Below, piece after piece: positions 10,342 through 19,116 of a DNA stretch of 64,000 nucleotides. The position numbers were made by a program, and so were the translations under genes. Position 1 is the first letter of the stretch. Every line of letters begins with the position of its first letter. The stretch lies in NCBI RefSeq assembly GCF_003073175.1, contig NZ_QBBX01000007.1:1-64000 (forward strand). Direction: 5' to 3'. This DNA comes from Peribacillus acanthi (GTDB lineage Bacteria; Bacillota; Bacilli; Bacillales; DSM-1321). The notes beneath the pieces were generated by a model that saw nothing but the letters and a program-made list of their open reading frames with translations, searched no databases and had not been told where the DNA came from.

Positions 10342-10959
10342 ATGATAAAGTTATATGTGACAAGACATGGGGAGACAGAATGGAATCTTGAAAAAAGAAT
10401 GCAAGGATGGAAAGATTCACCGCTAACACAAAAGGGTGTGAAAAATGCCCTTCAGTTAGGTGATAGACTTCAAAATATTCATTTTAATACTGTATATTCA
10501 AGTCCTTCAAACAGGGCATTTCAAACGGCTCAAACTATAGTGGGGGAAACCACGGAAATAAGGATTGACGATGATTTACGAGAAATTGGTATGGGGGATT
10601 GGGAAGGTCAAAAGCAGGAAGATATACAAGCTAGCTATCCTGATGCATTTCATAGCTTTTGGAATACTCCTCATCTATACGAGTCATCTAATGGTGAAAC
10701 ATTCCAACAGCTTTATGAGAGGGTCGAAAGATTTGTACATAAAATAAAGCAAGAACATCAAGAGGAAACGGTATTATTAGTGACACATACGGTATTCATC
10801 AAAACACTTTTGGCATATTGCAAAGGGCTGCCAATCTCAAGGCTTTGGGACCCACCATATATCTATGATACGAGCTTGACGGTTTTGGAGTGGAGTGATG
10901 AATGGATGGTGATTTTGGAAGCAGACATCGGACATTTAGAAGAATACACGGTTCGATAA
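10342..10959 (+). CDS. Histidine phosphatase family protein (phosphoglycerate mutase-like)
   Basis: 205 aa. The TRHGETEWN motif at residues 6-14 holds the catalytic histidine; SSPSNRAFQTA supplies the second arginine of the pocket, and VTHTVFIKTLL near residue 150 holds the second histidine (usual form THGG, here THTV). Length fits GpmB/PhoE-type cofactor-independent phosphatases. The true substrate cannot be read from sequence. Start follows AGGGAGGGG. Likely monocistronic. Confidence 0.8.
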   Translation: MIKLYVTRHGETEWNLEKRMQGWKDSPLTQKGVKNALQLGDRLQNIHFNTVYSSPSNRAFQTAQTIVGETTEIRIDDDLREIGMGDWEGQKQEDIQASYPDAFHSFWNTPHLYESSNGETFQQLYERVERFVHKIKQEHQEETVLLVTHTVFIKTLLAYCKGLPISRLWDPPYIYDTSLTVLEWSDEWMVILEADIGHLEEYTVR

Positions 10960-11034
10960 GGACTGTACTTTGTTGCCAGAATTGCATAGGGATAGTACAA
11001 TCACGCTATACTACTATTCGGAAGTGAGTCTATC

Positions 11035-11265
11035 ATGTATTTAACAATTGAGGAAACAGCAGAGTATCTTTCTTTGCCCGAAGAAACCATAATGAGTTTG
11101 ATACGTAATAAGAAAATCCGTGCCTTATTTGACGGTGAGCAATATATGATTTACCAAGATCAGTTTAATAACCATTTTGAAAAGCTTGAGAAATATAAAA
11201 AGGTAGTGGAAGAATACTATAATGAACCGATTCCTGAAGATTTTGATGTGAAGGATGAGGATTAG
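11035..11265 (+). CDS. Small excisionase/MerR-type helix-turn-helix protein
   Basis: 76 aa. Residues 1-45 (YLTIEETAEYLSLPEETIMSLIRNKKIRAL) fit the winged-helix DNA-binding fold used by excisionases and MerR proteins; the rest is an acidic helical tail ending in DFDVKDED. Weak ribosome site (GGAAGTGAG). Likely a small chromosomal DNA-binding protein rather than a phage remnant, since no phage gene is near. Confidence 0.65.
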   Translation: MYLTIEETAEYLSLPEETIMSLIRNKKIRALFDGEQYMIYQDQFNNHFEKLEKYKKVVEEYYNEPIPEDFDVKDED

Positions 11266-11275
11266 AAGAAAAGTG

Positions 11276-11318
11276 GCGGCACGAAAGGCTGAAAGTAACC
11301 TTTTAATGTCGTTTTTTT
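11276..11318 (+). terminator. Probable terminator after the HTH gene
   Basis: GGCACGAAAGG can pair imperfectly with CCTTTTAATGTCG, followed by seven T. The stem has bulges, hence moderate confidence. Confidence 0.45.
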
Positions 11319-11370
11319 ATGTTTTTAAGGATTATTAAGTGGTGATTGAGACGAGTAAACTTTTTATCAT

Positions 11371-11470
11371 TGAAACCCATAAAAATAAAATCGAAACCTC
11401 CAAAATAAATTCGAAAACACGAAAAATTAAATCGATACCAAGAAAATAAAAATGAAAAATAAATTTTATC
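11371..11470. repeat. Degenerate 20-bp-period AT-rich repeats (locus 1)
   Basis: Five consecutive 20-base units start at 11371, 11391, 11411, 11431 and 11451. They share a TCGAAA-like head and an AAAATAAA-like tail and diverge in the middle. The 20-base step is close to two helical turns, so the A-tracts lie on one face of the helix. A second locus with the same period is at 21621-21720. Confidence 0.6.
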
Positions 11471-11521
11471 GATTTTTCGACAAAAAAAGCACAGCAAGCA
11501 GGAGAAAATTTCAAAAAATAA

Positions 11522-11551
11522 GATGCTCCAACAACATAGTTGGAAGCATCC
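11522..11551 (-). terminator. Intrinsic terminator of the ykvA-like gene
   Basis: On the minus strand GGATGCTTCCAAC pairs with GTTGGAGCATC and is followed by TTATTTTTTG. Confidence 0.85.
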
Positions 11552-11557
11552 AATTTT

Positions 11558-11980
11558 TTACATTCCAATTTTCTGGTCAATTTCACTAGTGTCTACCGAT
11601 GTACCAAACCATTCCTGTAGTTTACCTCTCGCTTTTACCTTAATATCATCATCAATATGCATAGCTACTTGGATTAAAGCAACTCCTAATGCTCCAAGGT
11701 CGTCCGTAAAACCGATTCCAGCAGCAAAGTCAGGAATTAAATCAAGAGGTAAAATAAAGTATCCAAGAGCCCCTATAATAATTGTTTTTGTTTTCATAGG
11801 TACTTCGGGCTTCTGTAATGTATAGAACAATAATAAACAGGCATATACAACAGACGAGCCTGCTTTCTTGCCAAATTTTACTAACTTACTCCAAAGTTTG
11901 TCATCAGAATACGCTTTTTCTGCATACTGCAACGTTTCCACTTGTTGTTCTGCAGTTTCTTCTAATAATGGTTCTTTCAT
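11558..11980 (-). CDS. YkvA-like DUF1232 membrane protein
   Basis: 140 aa. The core GALGYFILPLDLIPDFAAGIGFTDDLGALGVAL is the DUF1232 signature (hydrophobic, with the conserved PxDLIPD and DDxxA segments). An acidic N-terminal region precedes a hydrophobic segment near residues 45-60. Proteins of this family are small membrane-associated proteins of unknown role. Start follows AAAGGGATG. Monocistronic. Confidence 0.75.
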   Translation of the reverse strand: MKEPLLEETAEQQVETLQYAEKAYSDDKLWSKLVKFGKKAGSSVVYACLLLFYTLQKPEVPMKTKTIIIGALGYFILPLDLIPDFAAGIGFTDDLGALGVALIQVAMHIDDDIKVKARGKLQEWFGTSVDTSEIDQKIGM

Positions 11981-12150
11981 TTTATCATCCCTTTCTTTGT
12001 ACGTTTAAAAAGTATTGATTCATAAATGTTACTAGTGCCGATCTTCGCATTTGTTCTTGCCAAACGCAAACGTCGCGCTTTCACCGAAGCTATTATCTGA
12101 ATGATACAATATTTAATAGAGTAGGGAAAGAAGTAAAGGGAGAGGATAAC

Positions 12151-12630
12151 ATGGACTTACTACCATTATCTGAGCTTAGGGAAGAACAGATAAAGGAATT
12201 TTTTATTCAATATTGGGGAAGTACTGAGATGGTCCTATCAACCGGTGTTTATGATTGTTTGAAATTAGAAGGTTTTGCAGTACAAGATGAATATCAAAGT
12301 TTGGTTGGATTATTGACTTTTATCATGAAAGATAAGGAATGTGAAATTGTATCTCTTGATAGTGTAATAGAAGGAAAAGGCATCGGTTCCAGATTGATGC
12401 ACAAGGTTGAGGGACATGCGCGTACAAAAGGCTGTAGGTCTATAAAACTAATTACGACTAATGACAACCTACATGCACTCGGGTTTTATCAAAAGCGAGG
12501 GTATGTTTTGACAAAACTTTATCCTGATGTAGTAAAGGAAGCAAGGAAAATAAAGCCTGAAATTCCTCTTGTCAGTGAAAATGGTATTCCAATACGTGAT
12601 GAACTCTTGTTAGAAAAGTCTTTAGTCTGA
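12151..12630 (+). CDS. GNAT family N-acetyltransferase
   Basis: 159 aa. The acetyl-CoA pyrophosphate loop is visible as GKGIGSRLMHKVEGHA (about residues 75-90), followed by ITTNDNLHALGFYQKRGY, the usual beta5-alpha4 end of the GNAT fold. Acceptor substrate unknown. Start behind GGGAGAGGATAAC. It lies directly upstream of the hut promoter but has its own stop and a 112-base gap, so it is probably not in the hut operon. In B. subtilis this position holds hutP, which is absent here. Confidence 0.8.
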   Translation: MDLLPLSELREEQIKEFFIQYWGSTEMVLSTGVYDCLKLEGFAVQDEYQSLVGLLTFIMKDKECEIVSLDSVIEGKGIGSRLMHKVEGHARTKGCRSIKLITTNDNLHALGFYQKRGYVLTKLYPDVVKEARKIKPEIPLVSENGIPIRDELLLEKSLV

Positions 12631-12672
12631 TAGTGAAATACTACGTTAGTATAGTAAAATTTTTAAAATATG

Positions 12673-12737
12673 TTGACTATTTCTCGTTAATTTTTTTAAA
12701 ATAAAAGAAATATAAGAATTTTAAAAAAATTAACGGA
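12673..12737 (+). promoter_or_regulatory. hutH promoter with a 17-bp inverted repeat
   Basis: TTGACT (12673-12678), 18 bases, then TAAAAT (12697-12702) looks like a vegetative promoter. A perfect 17-base inverted repeat, CGTTAATTTTTTTAAAA (12685-12701) and its complement at 12721-12737, covers the -10 region and the expected transcription start. It could be an operator or an early RNA hairpin. A related stretch, GTTAGTTTTTTAAAAAAT, lies upstream of hutU near 15907, which favours a shared regulator site. Confidence 0.55.
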
Positions 12738-12746
12738 GACTGATGG

Positions 12747-12834
12747 ATATGGTAAAAATAGGATCACCTATCTCCAATTTAATAAAAAACAGGGGCTGTT
12801 TTGGATCAAATGAAGATTCTGGGCAGCCCCTTTA
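12747..12834 (+). promoter_or_regulatory. hutH leader with two hairpins, candidate attenuator
   Basis: Downstream of the promoter the leader can form a first hairpin (GGATA-t-GGT at 12747 pairing with ACCTATC up to 12774) and a second with a perfect 7-bp stem, GGGGCTG (12792-12798) with CAGCCCC (12824-12830), followed by TTTACT. The second resembles a weak terminator placed 23 bases before the hutH start. In B. subtilis hut is controlled by HutP antitermination; no hutP is seen here, so any regulator would differ. Confidence 0.4.
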
Positions 12835-12856
12835 CTATGCTAATGGGGTGGAGAAT

Positions 12857-14362
12857 ATGATTATTTTGACCGGTGAACAACTGACGCTTAAAGATGCTGA
12901 GCAAGTTATTTTGCATGGAGCTTATGTAACAGCAAGTGATGAGGCAATGGCAAAAGTAAAAAAGAGTAGAGAAGCTGTAGATAAAATTGTGGATGATCAA
13001 CAAGTGGTATATGGTATCACCACAGGTTTTGGAAAATTCAGTGATGTGTTCATTTCTGCTGATTATGTAAAAGAACTTCAAACGAATCTTATTCGTTCAC
13101 ATGCTTGTGGGGTTGGTGAACCATTTGCTGAATCTGTTTCACGAGCGATGCTTTTACTTCGTGCGAATGCTTTGTTGAAAGGTTTTTCAGGGATTCGCCC
13201 TGTTGTTATCGAAACGATTTTGAGTTTATTGAATTCTAAAATCCACCCAGTCGTTCCACAGCAGGGATCTCTTGGGGCGAGCGGGGATTTAGCGCCTTTA
13301 TCTCATCTTGTCCTTCCATTAATGGGAGAGGGAGAGGTATTTTATCAAGGAAAAAGAATGGAAGCATCTGAAGCACTAAAGGCTGAAGGTATTGTTCCAG
13401 TCGAATTAGAAGCTAAAGAAGGCTTAGCTTTAATCAATGGGACCCAAGCCATGACAGCAGTTGGTGTAATTGCCTACCTAGAAGCTGAGAAAATAGGATA
13501 TTTATCCGAGGTAATCGCATCGATTACGATGGAAGGATTGCAAGGCATCACGGATGTTCTAGATGACGATATTCATATGGTTAGAGGATACCAACAACAA
13601 AGAGATGTTGCTTATAGAATGAGAGAATGGCTAGAAGGAAGCAACCTTACGACTCGTCAAGGAGAATTGCGTGTCCAAGATGCATATTCACTTCGTTGCA
13701 TTCCACAAGTTCATGGAGCATCTTGGCAAGTGTTTGATTATGTGAAGGAAAAGCTAGAAATTGAGATGAATGCGGCCACTGATAATCCATTGATTTTTGA
13801 TGAAGGAAGAAAGGTTTTATCTGGAGGTAACTTCCATGGACAGCCTATAGCCTTTGCGATGGACTTTCTAAAAATCGGAACAGCTGAGTTAGCCAACATT
13901 TCTGAGAGAAGGGTAGAGCGTCTTGTAAACCCACAGTTAAATGATCTTCCAGCTTTTTTAAGTCCAGAACCAGGCTTGCAATCAGGAGCGATGATTATGC
14001 AGTATTGTGCAGCAGCTCTTGTTTCTGAAAACAAAACACTTGCACATCCTGCGAGTGTGGATTCCATTCCTTCTTCCGCGAATCAAGAGGACCATGTAAG
14101 TATGGGAACGATTGGTGCCCGCCATGCGTATCAAATTATTCAAAATGTAAGACGAGTGTTAGCAATCGAATTAATATGTGCATTACAGGCGGTTGAATAT
14201 AGAGGTAAAGATAGAATGGCAAAAAGAACAAAAGCTTTTTATGAACATGCAAGAAATGTTGTTCCGTCCATTACTCAGGACCGTGTGTTTTCGAATGATA
14301 TTGAAGCTTGTGCAGAATGGTTAAGAACCATTTCACTTGAACAAGTTCTACAGAATCAATAA
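12857..14362 (+). CDS. hutH: Histidine ammonia-lyase
   Basis: 501 aa from the ATG at 12857 behind GGGGTGGAG; the frame is open upstream to 12743 but that stretch is the leader with the hairpins. The MIO prosthetic group forms from Ala141-Ser142-Gly143 in [11 protein letters not shown]. Other family marks: [10 protein letters not shown] near the N terminus and STDNPL-like ATDNPLIF in the middle. The cytosolic enzyme converts L-histidine to urocanate plus ammonia, the first step of the hut pathway to glutamate. First gene of the locus, 14 bases before the regulator gene. Confidence 0.95.
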   Translation: MIILTGEQLTLKDAEQVILHGAYVTASDEAMAKVKKSREAVDKIVDDQQVVYGITTGFGKFSDVFISADYVKELQTNLIRSHACGVGEPFAESVSRAMLLLRANALLKGFSGIRPVVIETILSLLNSKIHPVVPQQGSLGASGDLAPLSHLVLPLMGEGEVFYQGKRMEASEALKAEGIVPVELEAKEGLALINGTQAMTAVGVIAYLEAEKIGYLSEVIASITMEGLQGITDVLDDDIHMVRGYQQQRDVAYRMREWLEGSNLTTRQGELRVQDAYSLRCIPQVHGASWQVFDYVKEKLEIEMNAATDNPLIFDEGRKVLSGGNFHGQPIAFAMDFLKIGTAELANISERRVERLVNPQLNDLPAFLSPEPGLQSGAMIMQYCAAALVSENKTLAHPASVDSIPSSANQEDHVSMGTIGARHAYQIIQNVRRVLAIELICALQAVEYRGKDRMAKRTKAFYEHARNVVPSITQDRVFSNDIEACAEWLRTISLEQVLQNQ

Positions 14363-14376
14363 AGGAGGGCTTCGAC

Positions 14377-15861
14377 ATGGAGGGGAAATGGCTGATTGGG
14401 GACCGTGATAGCAATGAAAGAGAAGGGCTGAAATGGTTATTGAAAACAACATCAGTACCAATAACCCATATTCATGTAGCCTCCAACTTTCAAGAACTGA
14501 TCCTTCAGTTTGAGAAAGAAACGCCCGATGTTTTAGTGTTGGAGCTAGATATGCTTTCCAATGATCAGTGGCATTCGCTAAAAGAATTAGTCATGATTTA
14601 TGAACCAATTCTTATTTTGACGAGTGCGGAAGCGACTTTTGAAAAGGCGAGCCTTGCTATAGAAATTCAAGCATTAGAGCTTATGATAAAACCGCTTTCA
14701 TCTTCAAAATTGAAGACTGTCTATAAAAAAGCATCCAGGCTTTTGACAGCGAGAAATCAAACGGAGACAAATTCAAACTCTTATGCAACTAGAGAAGGTT
14801 TATACGAATTATTGTTCCTTCCAAACAGAATGAGCATTGAGGATTATTATATTGCGGTCTTTCAAACAGAAACCAAGGAAATGATTCCTACATTACATGC
14901 ATTTCTCATTGAATTTCCTTTCCAAAGCTATCAAAGTATCTTTGTGTTGAGTGATATGGTGGTCATATTATTTAAACAAACATCACCACGTCCTTCAGAA
15001 CAATGTCAAAAAGCCATGCATAAATGGGAAGAAGAATACTCAGATGCCATATCTATAGCAGTTCATATCGGGAAAGGAACGTCTCCGTCTATACATCATA
15101 AGTATTTAGAAGTTAGAAAAATGCTTGAATTAACTTACTATCGTGGCTATAGACAGGTTATCCAATTGCAATCATCACCAGCATGGGCGCATATAGATTC
15201 CTTTTTAACACCCCCTGAGCAAAGAAGATGGATTGAGATGTTGGCGAATCATGAACTTCAGAATATAAAAGAATGGCTATATGCTGAATTCGTATCCTTG
15301 ACGGAGCCGTATCCAGAACCTGGGCTAGTTCGAATTAGGTTAACCAGCATTTTAGCTCAAATGAGACGGTTTATGAAAACGAATGGATTGGAGAAAAAAA
15401 CGGAATTAGAAGCGGAATACCGTTATATCTTTAATTCTATTTTGTATGATGCGGTGTTATATAGAACTGTTCAAAATTTAATTCTCTTTGCTCAGAAGTT
15501 ATTCTTGAAAGTAGCAGCTGGAAATCGTAACTATCATAACGACCCTATCGAGAAGGGGATTTCTTTTCTTGAAAAAAATTTTAGGAAACGGGATCTGAAG
15601 TTAGTAGATGTGGCTAATCATGTGAATCGGAGTCCATCTTATTTTAGCTATCTGCTACAACAAAAAACTGGACAAAGTTTTACTGAAATCGTTTCAAGCA
15701 TCCGAATCAATGAAGCAAAACGGTTACTTAGTGAATCAGATCAGCCTGTAAAAGAAATAGCACTTTCCATTGGGTATCCAAATCCCAATTATTTCAGCCG
15801 AGTATTTCGAGAGTTGGTTGGAGTGACACCGAGAGAATTTCGAACCGGTATAGTTAAATAA
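14377..15861 (+). CDS. AraC-type response-regulator-like activator of the hut locus
   Basis: 494 aa. Residues 1-120 form a receiver-like domain: the acidic pair D9/D11, Thr in ILILTSAEA and the conserved lysine in MIKPLSS are present, but the phospho-acceptor position in VLVLELDM is Glu56, not Asp. A middle region (about 130-380) is of unknown fold, as in YesN-type proteins. The C-terminal 105 residues are a double helix-turn-helix AraC domain ending FSRVFRELVGVTPREFR. No histidine kinase is nearby. Placed between hutH and hutU, it is the likely local regulator; effector unknown. Start follows AAAGGAGGGCTTCGAC. Confidence 0.8.
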   Translation: MEGKWLIGDRDSNEREGLKWLLKTTSVPITHIHVASNFQELILQFEKETPDVLVLELDMLSNDQWHSLKELVMIYEPILILTSAEATFEKASLAIEIQALELMIKPLSSSKLKTVYKKASRLLTARNQTETNSNSYATREGLYELLFLPNRMSIEDYYIAVFQTETKEMIPTLHAFLIEFPFQSYQSIFVLSDMVVILFKQTSPRPSEQCQKAMHKWEEEYSDAISIAVHIGKGTSPSIHHKYLEVRKMLELTYYRGYRQVIQLQSSPAWAHIDSFLTPPEQRRWIEMLANHELQNIKEWLYAEFVSLTEPYPEPGLVRIRLTSILAQMRRFMKTNGLEKKTELEAEYRYIFNSILYDAVLYRTVQNLILFAQKLFLKVAAGNRNYHNDPIEKGISFLEKNFRKRDLKLVDVANHVNRSPSYFSYLLQQKTGQSFTEIVSSIRINEAKRLLSESDQPVKEIALSIGYPNPNYFSRVFRELVGVTPREFRTGIVK

Positions 15862-15874
15862 ATCGTTAGTACAA

Positions 15875-15906
15875 AGCCATGAGAAAATTGCCTCATGGCT
15901 ATTTGT
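15875..15906 (+). terminator. Intrinsic terminator after the hut regulator gene
   Basis: AGCCATGAG-aaaattgc-CTCATGGCT then ATTTGTGTT. It splits the locus into hutH-regulator and hutU-I-G-transporter units. Confidence 0.75.
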
Positions 15907-16119
15907 GTTAGTTTTTTAAAAAATCATAGAATACCGAAATACTATTCTTATAGACCTAAAAATAATATATAAATATAAAAATAGTATAATTAATTTTGTT
16001 GATTTTTTTCTTTAGGTGTCATTTATAGTGAAAATTTATCCTTATTCAATTTTTTATTTAATATAATTCAGAATTTTTACATAATAAAATGAAAATAGAA
16101 TCAATGAGGAGGTATTTTC
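15907..16119 (+). promoter_or_regulatory. AT-rich upstream region of hutU
   Basis: 213 very AT-rich bases between the terminator and hutU. It begins with GTTAGTTTTTTAAAAAAT, close to the arm of the inverted repeat at the hutH promoter, and ends with a strong GAGGAGGTATTTTC ribosome site. I could not settle on one promoter pair. It probably carries the second hut promoter and regulator sites. Confidence 0.4.
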
Positions 16120-17787
16120 ATGGAAACGAAATCTGCAGAAAAGCGTACAATTCAAAACTATAAAGGTTCCGAACTTCATGCAAAGGGATGGGTTCAAGAA
16201 GCTGCACTAAGAATGCTGATGAATAATCTTGATCAAGAAGTGGCAGAACGTCCTGAAGATTTAGTGGTATATGGAGGAATTGGAAAGGCTGCTCGTAACT
16301 GGGAGTCTTATGATGCCATTATTAAAACACTTCATGAATTAGAAAGTGATGAAACGCTGTTAATTCAATCTGGAAAACCTGTTGCAGTTTTCAAAACACA
16401 CAGTGATGCTCCTAGAGTTTTGCTTGCAAATTCAAATTTAGTTCCTAAATGGGCAAATTGGGATCATTTCCATGAACTAGATAAAAAAGGCTTAATGATG
16501 TACGGTCAAATGACTGCTGGTAGCTGGATTTATATCGGAAGCCAAGGGATTGTTCAAGGAACGTATGAAACATTCGCAGAGCTAGCACGTCAGCATTATG
16601 GTGGAACATTAAAGCATACGATTACGCTTACTGCTGGAATGGGCGGTATGGGTGGAGCACAATCATTGGCAGTTACAATGAATGATGGAGTATGTTTAGC
16701 AATTGATGTGGATGAGACAAGAATCGATCGTCGAATTGAAACCGCTTACCTTGATGTAAAGTGTTATGAACTGGATGAAGCAATCTCTATGGCAAAACAA
16801 GCAAAACTAGAAGGAAAAGCATTATCCATTGGTTTAGTAGGGAATGCAGCTGAAATACTTCCGCTTATGTTAGAGAAAGGCTTTACCCCAGATGTTCTAA
16901 CAGACCAAACGTCCGCTCATGACCCATTAAATGGTTATGTCCCTGTTGGATACTCATTAGAAGAGGCTGCAAAGCTTCGTAAGGATGACCCAGATCAATA
17001 CGTGAAATTATCGAAGCAAAGTATGGCAACTCATGTTAAAGCAATGTTATCCATGCAGGAAAAAGGTGCAGTGACGTTCGATTATGGAAATAACATCCGT
17101 CAAGTGGCGAAGGATGAAGGGGTAGAAAATGCCTTCGATTTCCCAGGCTTCGTTCCAGCTTATATTCGTCCATTGTTCTGTGAAGGAAAAGGTCCATTCC
17201 GTTGGGCGGCATTGTCAGGAGACCCTGAAGATATCCGCAAAATTGATGAGGTCCTTTTAGAAGAATTCAAAGAAAATGAGCACTTATGCAAATGGATTAA
17301 GATGGCACAAGAGAAAATCAGCTTCCAAGGGTTGCCTGCAAGGATTTGTTGGTTAGGATACGGAGACCGTGCAAGATTTGGGAAAATCATCAATGATATG
17401 GTAGGACGTGGAGAGTTGAAGGCACCTATCGTTATCGGACGTGACCACCTTGACGCAGGTTCGGTAGCATCTCCAAACCGTGAAACTGAAGCTATGAAGG
17501 ATGGTAGTGACGCGGTAGCAGATTGGCCAATCCTAAATGCTTTAGTCAATGCAGTAGGTGGAGCTAGTTGGGTATCTCTTCACCATGGTGGTGGAGTAGG
17601 TATGGGTTACTCTCTGCATTCTGGGATGGTTATTGTGGCAGATGGTACGAAAGAAGCAGAGAAACGTTTAGAGAGAGTGTTGACGACAGATCCGGGAATG
17701 GGTGTTGTCCGTCACGCAGATGCAGGATATGACTTGGCCATTAAAACAGCAAAAGATAAAGGCATCAACATGCCAATGCTTCCATAA
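16120..17787 (+). CDS. hutU: Urocanate hydratase
   Basis: 555 aa, the usual length. NAD+-binding glycine-rich segment [15 protein letters not shown] near residue 170, and the conserved [15 protein letters not shown] near the C terminus. The cytosolic enzyme hydrates urocanate to 4-imidazolone-5-propanoate using tightly bound NAD+ as electrophile. Second step of the pathway; 21 bases before hutI. Start behind GAGGAGGTATTTTC. Confidence 0.95.
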   Translation: METKSAEKRTIQNYKGSELHAKGWVQEAALRMLMNNLDQEVAERPEDLVVYGGIGKAARNWESYDAIIKTLHELESDETLLIQSGKPVAVFKTHSDAPRVLLANSNLVPKWANWDHFHELDKKGLMMYGQMTAGSWIYIGSQGIVQGTYETFAELARQHYGGTLKHTITLTAGMGGMGGAQSLAVTMNDGVCLAIDVDETRIDRRIETAYLDVKCYELDEAISMAKQAKLEGKALSIGLVGNAAEILPLMLEKGFTPDVLTDQTSAHDPLNGYVPVGYSLEEAAKLRKDDPDQYVKLSKQSMATHVKAMLSMQEKGAVTFDYGNNIRQVAKDEGVENAFDFPGFVPAYIRPLFCEGKGPFRWAALSGDPEDIRKIDEVLLEEFKENEHLCKWIKMAQEKISFQGLPARICWLGYGDRARFGKIINDMVGRGELKAPIVIGRDHLDAGSVASPNRETEAMKDGSDAVADWPILNALVNAVGGASWVSLHHGGGVGMGYSLHSGMVIVADGTKEAEKRLERVLTTDPGMGVVRHADAGYDLAIKTAKDKGINMPMLP

Positions 17788-17808
17788 GACCAAAAGGAGG
17801 TCCATTAA

Positions 17809-19116
17809 ATGACTGCTCCAATTTTTATACGAAATGCTTCACAGCTTGTAACATTGGAGGGGAGCTCTAAAGCTCCCCTTGTTAAAGATGCCATGTCTGA
17901 TTTAAAGGCAATAGAAAATGGCAGCTTGTGGATTGAACAAGGGGTAATCCAGGCTGTCGGAACGGATGAGGAACTTTACCAATTATTTAAAGACCGATTG
18001 GGTGAAGCTCAAATTATCGATGCTACTGGTAAGCTAGTAACTCCTGGTTTAGTTGATCCTCATACACATCTAGTTTTCGCGGGTAGTCGTGAAAATGAGT
18101 TCAATATGCGTCTCCAAGGAGCTACGTATATGGAAATTATGAATAACGGTGGGGGTATCCATGCGACTACCAGTCGGACAAAATCGGCTACACATGAAGA
18201 GTTATTTAATGAAAGCATTGAGCGCTTAAATGGATTCCTGATCCATGGCGTAACTACTGTCGAAGCTAAAAGCGGGTACGGAATGGAATGGGAGACGGAG
18301 AAAAAACAGCTTGAGGTCGCAAAAGAATTAAATAAAAAACACGTAGTGGATATCGTCAGTACATTTATGGGTGCACATGCTGTACCAAAGGAATATAAAA
18401 GCAATCCTGATGAATTCGTCCAACACCTTATTGAAGACATGATTCCCCAAGTCGCAGAACTAGAGTTGGCAGAATTCAATGATGTGTTCTGTGAGCATGG
18501 CGTTTTTACTCCTGAGCAATCGAAAAAGATTCTAGAAGCTGGTAAAAAATATGGGCTGACTCCTAAAATTCATGCGGATGAAATTGAGCCTTATGAAGGA
18601 GCAGAATTGGCAGCGGAGGTTGGAGCCATTTCAGCGGACCATTTATTAAAGGCTTCTGAACATGGGATGAAGATGATGGCCGAAGCTGGGGTGGTAGGAG
18701 TACTACTTCCAGGAACGGCGTACTTTTTAATGGCTGAGTCTGCGAATGGAAGAAAAATGATTGATTTAGGTGTCCCTGTAGCACTTTCTACAGATTGTAA
18801 TCCGGGATCTTCGCCGACGGTTTCCCTACCATTCATTATGAATCTAGGATGCTTGAAGATGGGAATGACACCAGCTGAGGTACTTGCAGCAGCAACCATT
18901 AATGCAGCACATGCCATTAATCGAGGAGATAGAATCGGTAGTCTTGAAGTTGGGAAACAAGCGGACGTAACCATTTTTAATAGCCCAAATTATATGAAAC
19001 TACAATACTCTTATGGTGTGAACCATACAGATACAGTAATCAAAAAAGGCCGTGTAGTGGTAGAAGGAGGGAAGCTAATTGAAGAGCTTTCTTTATCCAC
19101 ATCTTATTCCTCCTAG
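17809..19116 (+). CDS. hutI: Imidazolonepropionase
   Basis: 435 aa amidohydrolase. PGLVDPHTHLVFAGSR carries the first two metal histidines (HTH); TFMGAHAVP and KIHADE hold further ligands or substrate contacts, and ALSTDCNPGSSP holds the catalytic Asp. Hydrolyses 4-imidazolone-5-propanoate to N-formimidoyl-L-glutamate. Start behind AAAGGAGG. Its 3' end overlaps the inferred TTG start of hutG by 38 bases. Confidence 0.95.
   Translation: MTAPIFIRNASQLVTLEGSSKAPLVKDAMSDLKAIENGSLWIEQGVIQAVGTDEELYQLFKDRLGEAQIIDATGKLVTPGLVDPHTHLVFAGSRENEFNMRLQGATYMEIMNNGGGIHATTSRTKSATHEELFNESIERLNGFLIHGVTTVEAKSGYGMEWETEKKQLEVAKELNKKHVVDIVSTFMGAHAVPKEYKSNPDEFVQHLIEDMIPQVAELELAEFNDVFCEHGVFTPEQSKKILEAGKKYGLTPKIHADEIEPYEGAELAAEVGAISADHLLKASEHGMKMMAEAGVVGVLLPGTAYFLMAESANGRKMIDLGVPVALSTDCNPGSSPTVSLPFIMNLGCLKMGMTPAEVLAAATINAAHAINRGDRIGSLEVGKQADVTIFNSPNYMKLQYSYGVNHTDTVIKKGRVVVEGGKLIEELSLSTSYSS

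Noticed and set aside
11303-11586. Minus-strand frames over the region after the HTH gene
   Set aside because: They run through the 20-bp repeats and the ykvA terminator; low-complexity products, no ribosome site.
12151-12630. hutP-like antiterminator gene upstream of hutH
   Set aside because: The gene in that place is a GNAT acetyltransferase; length and motifs do not fit HutP.
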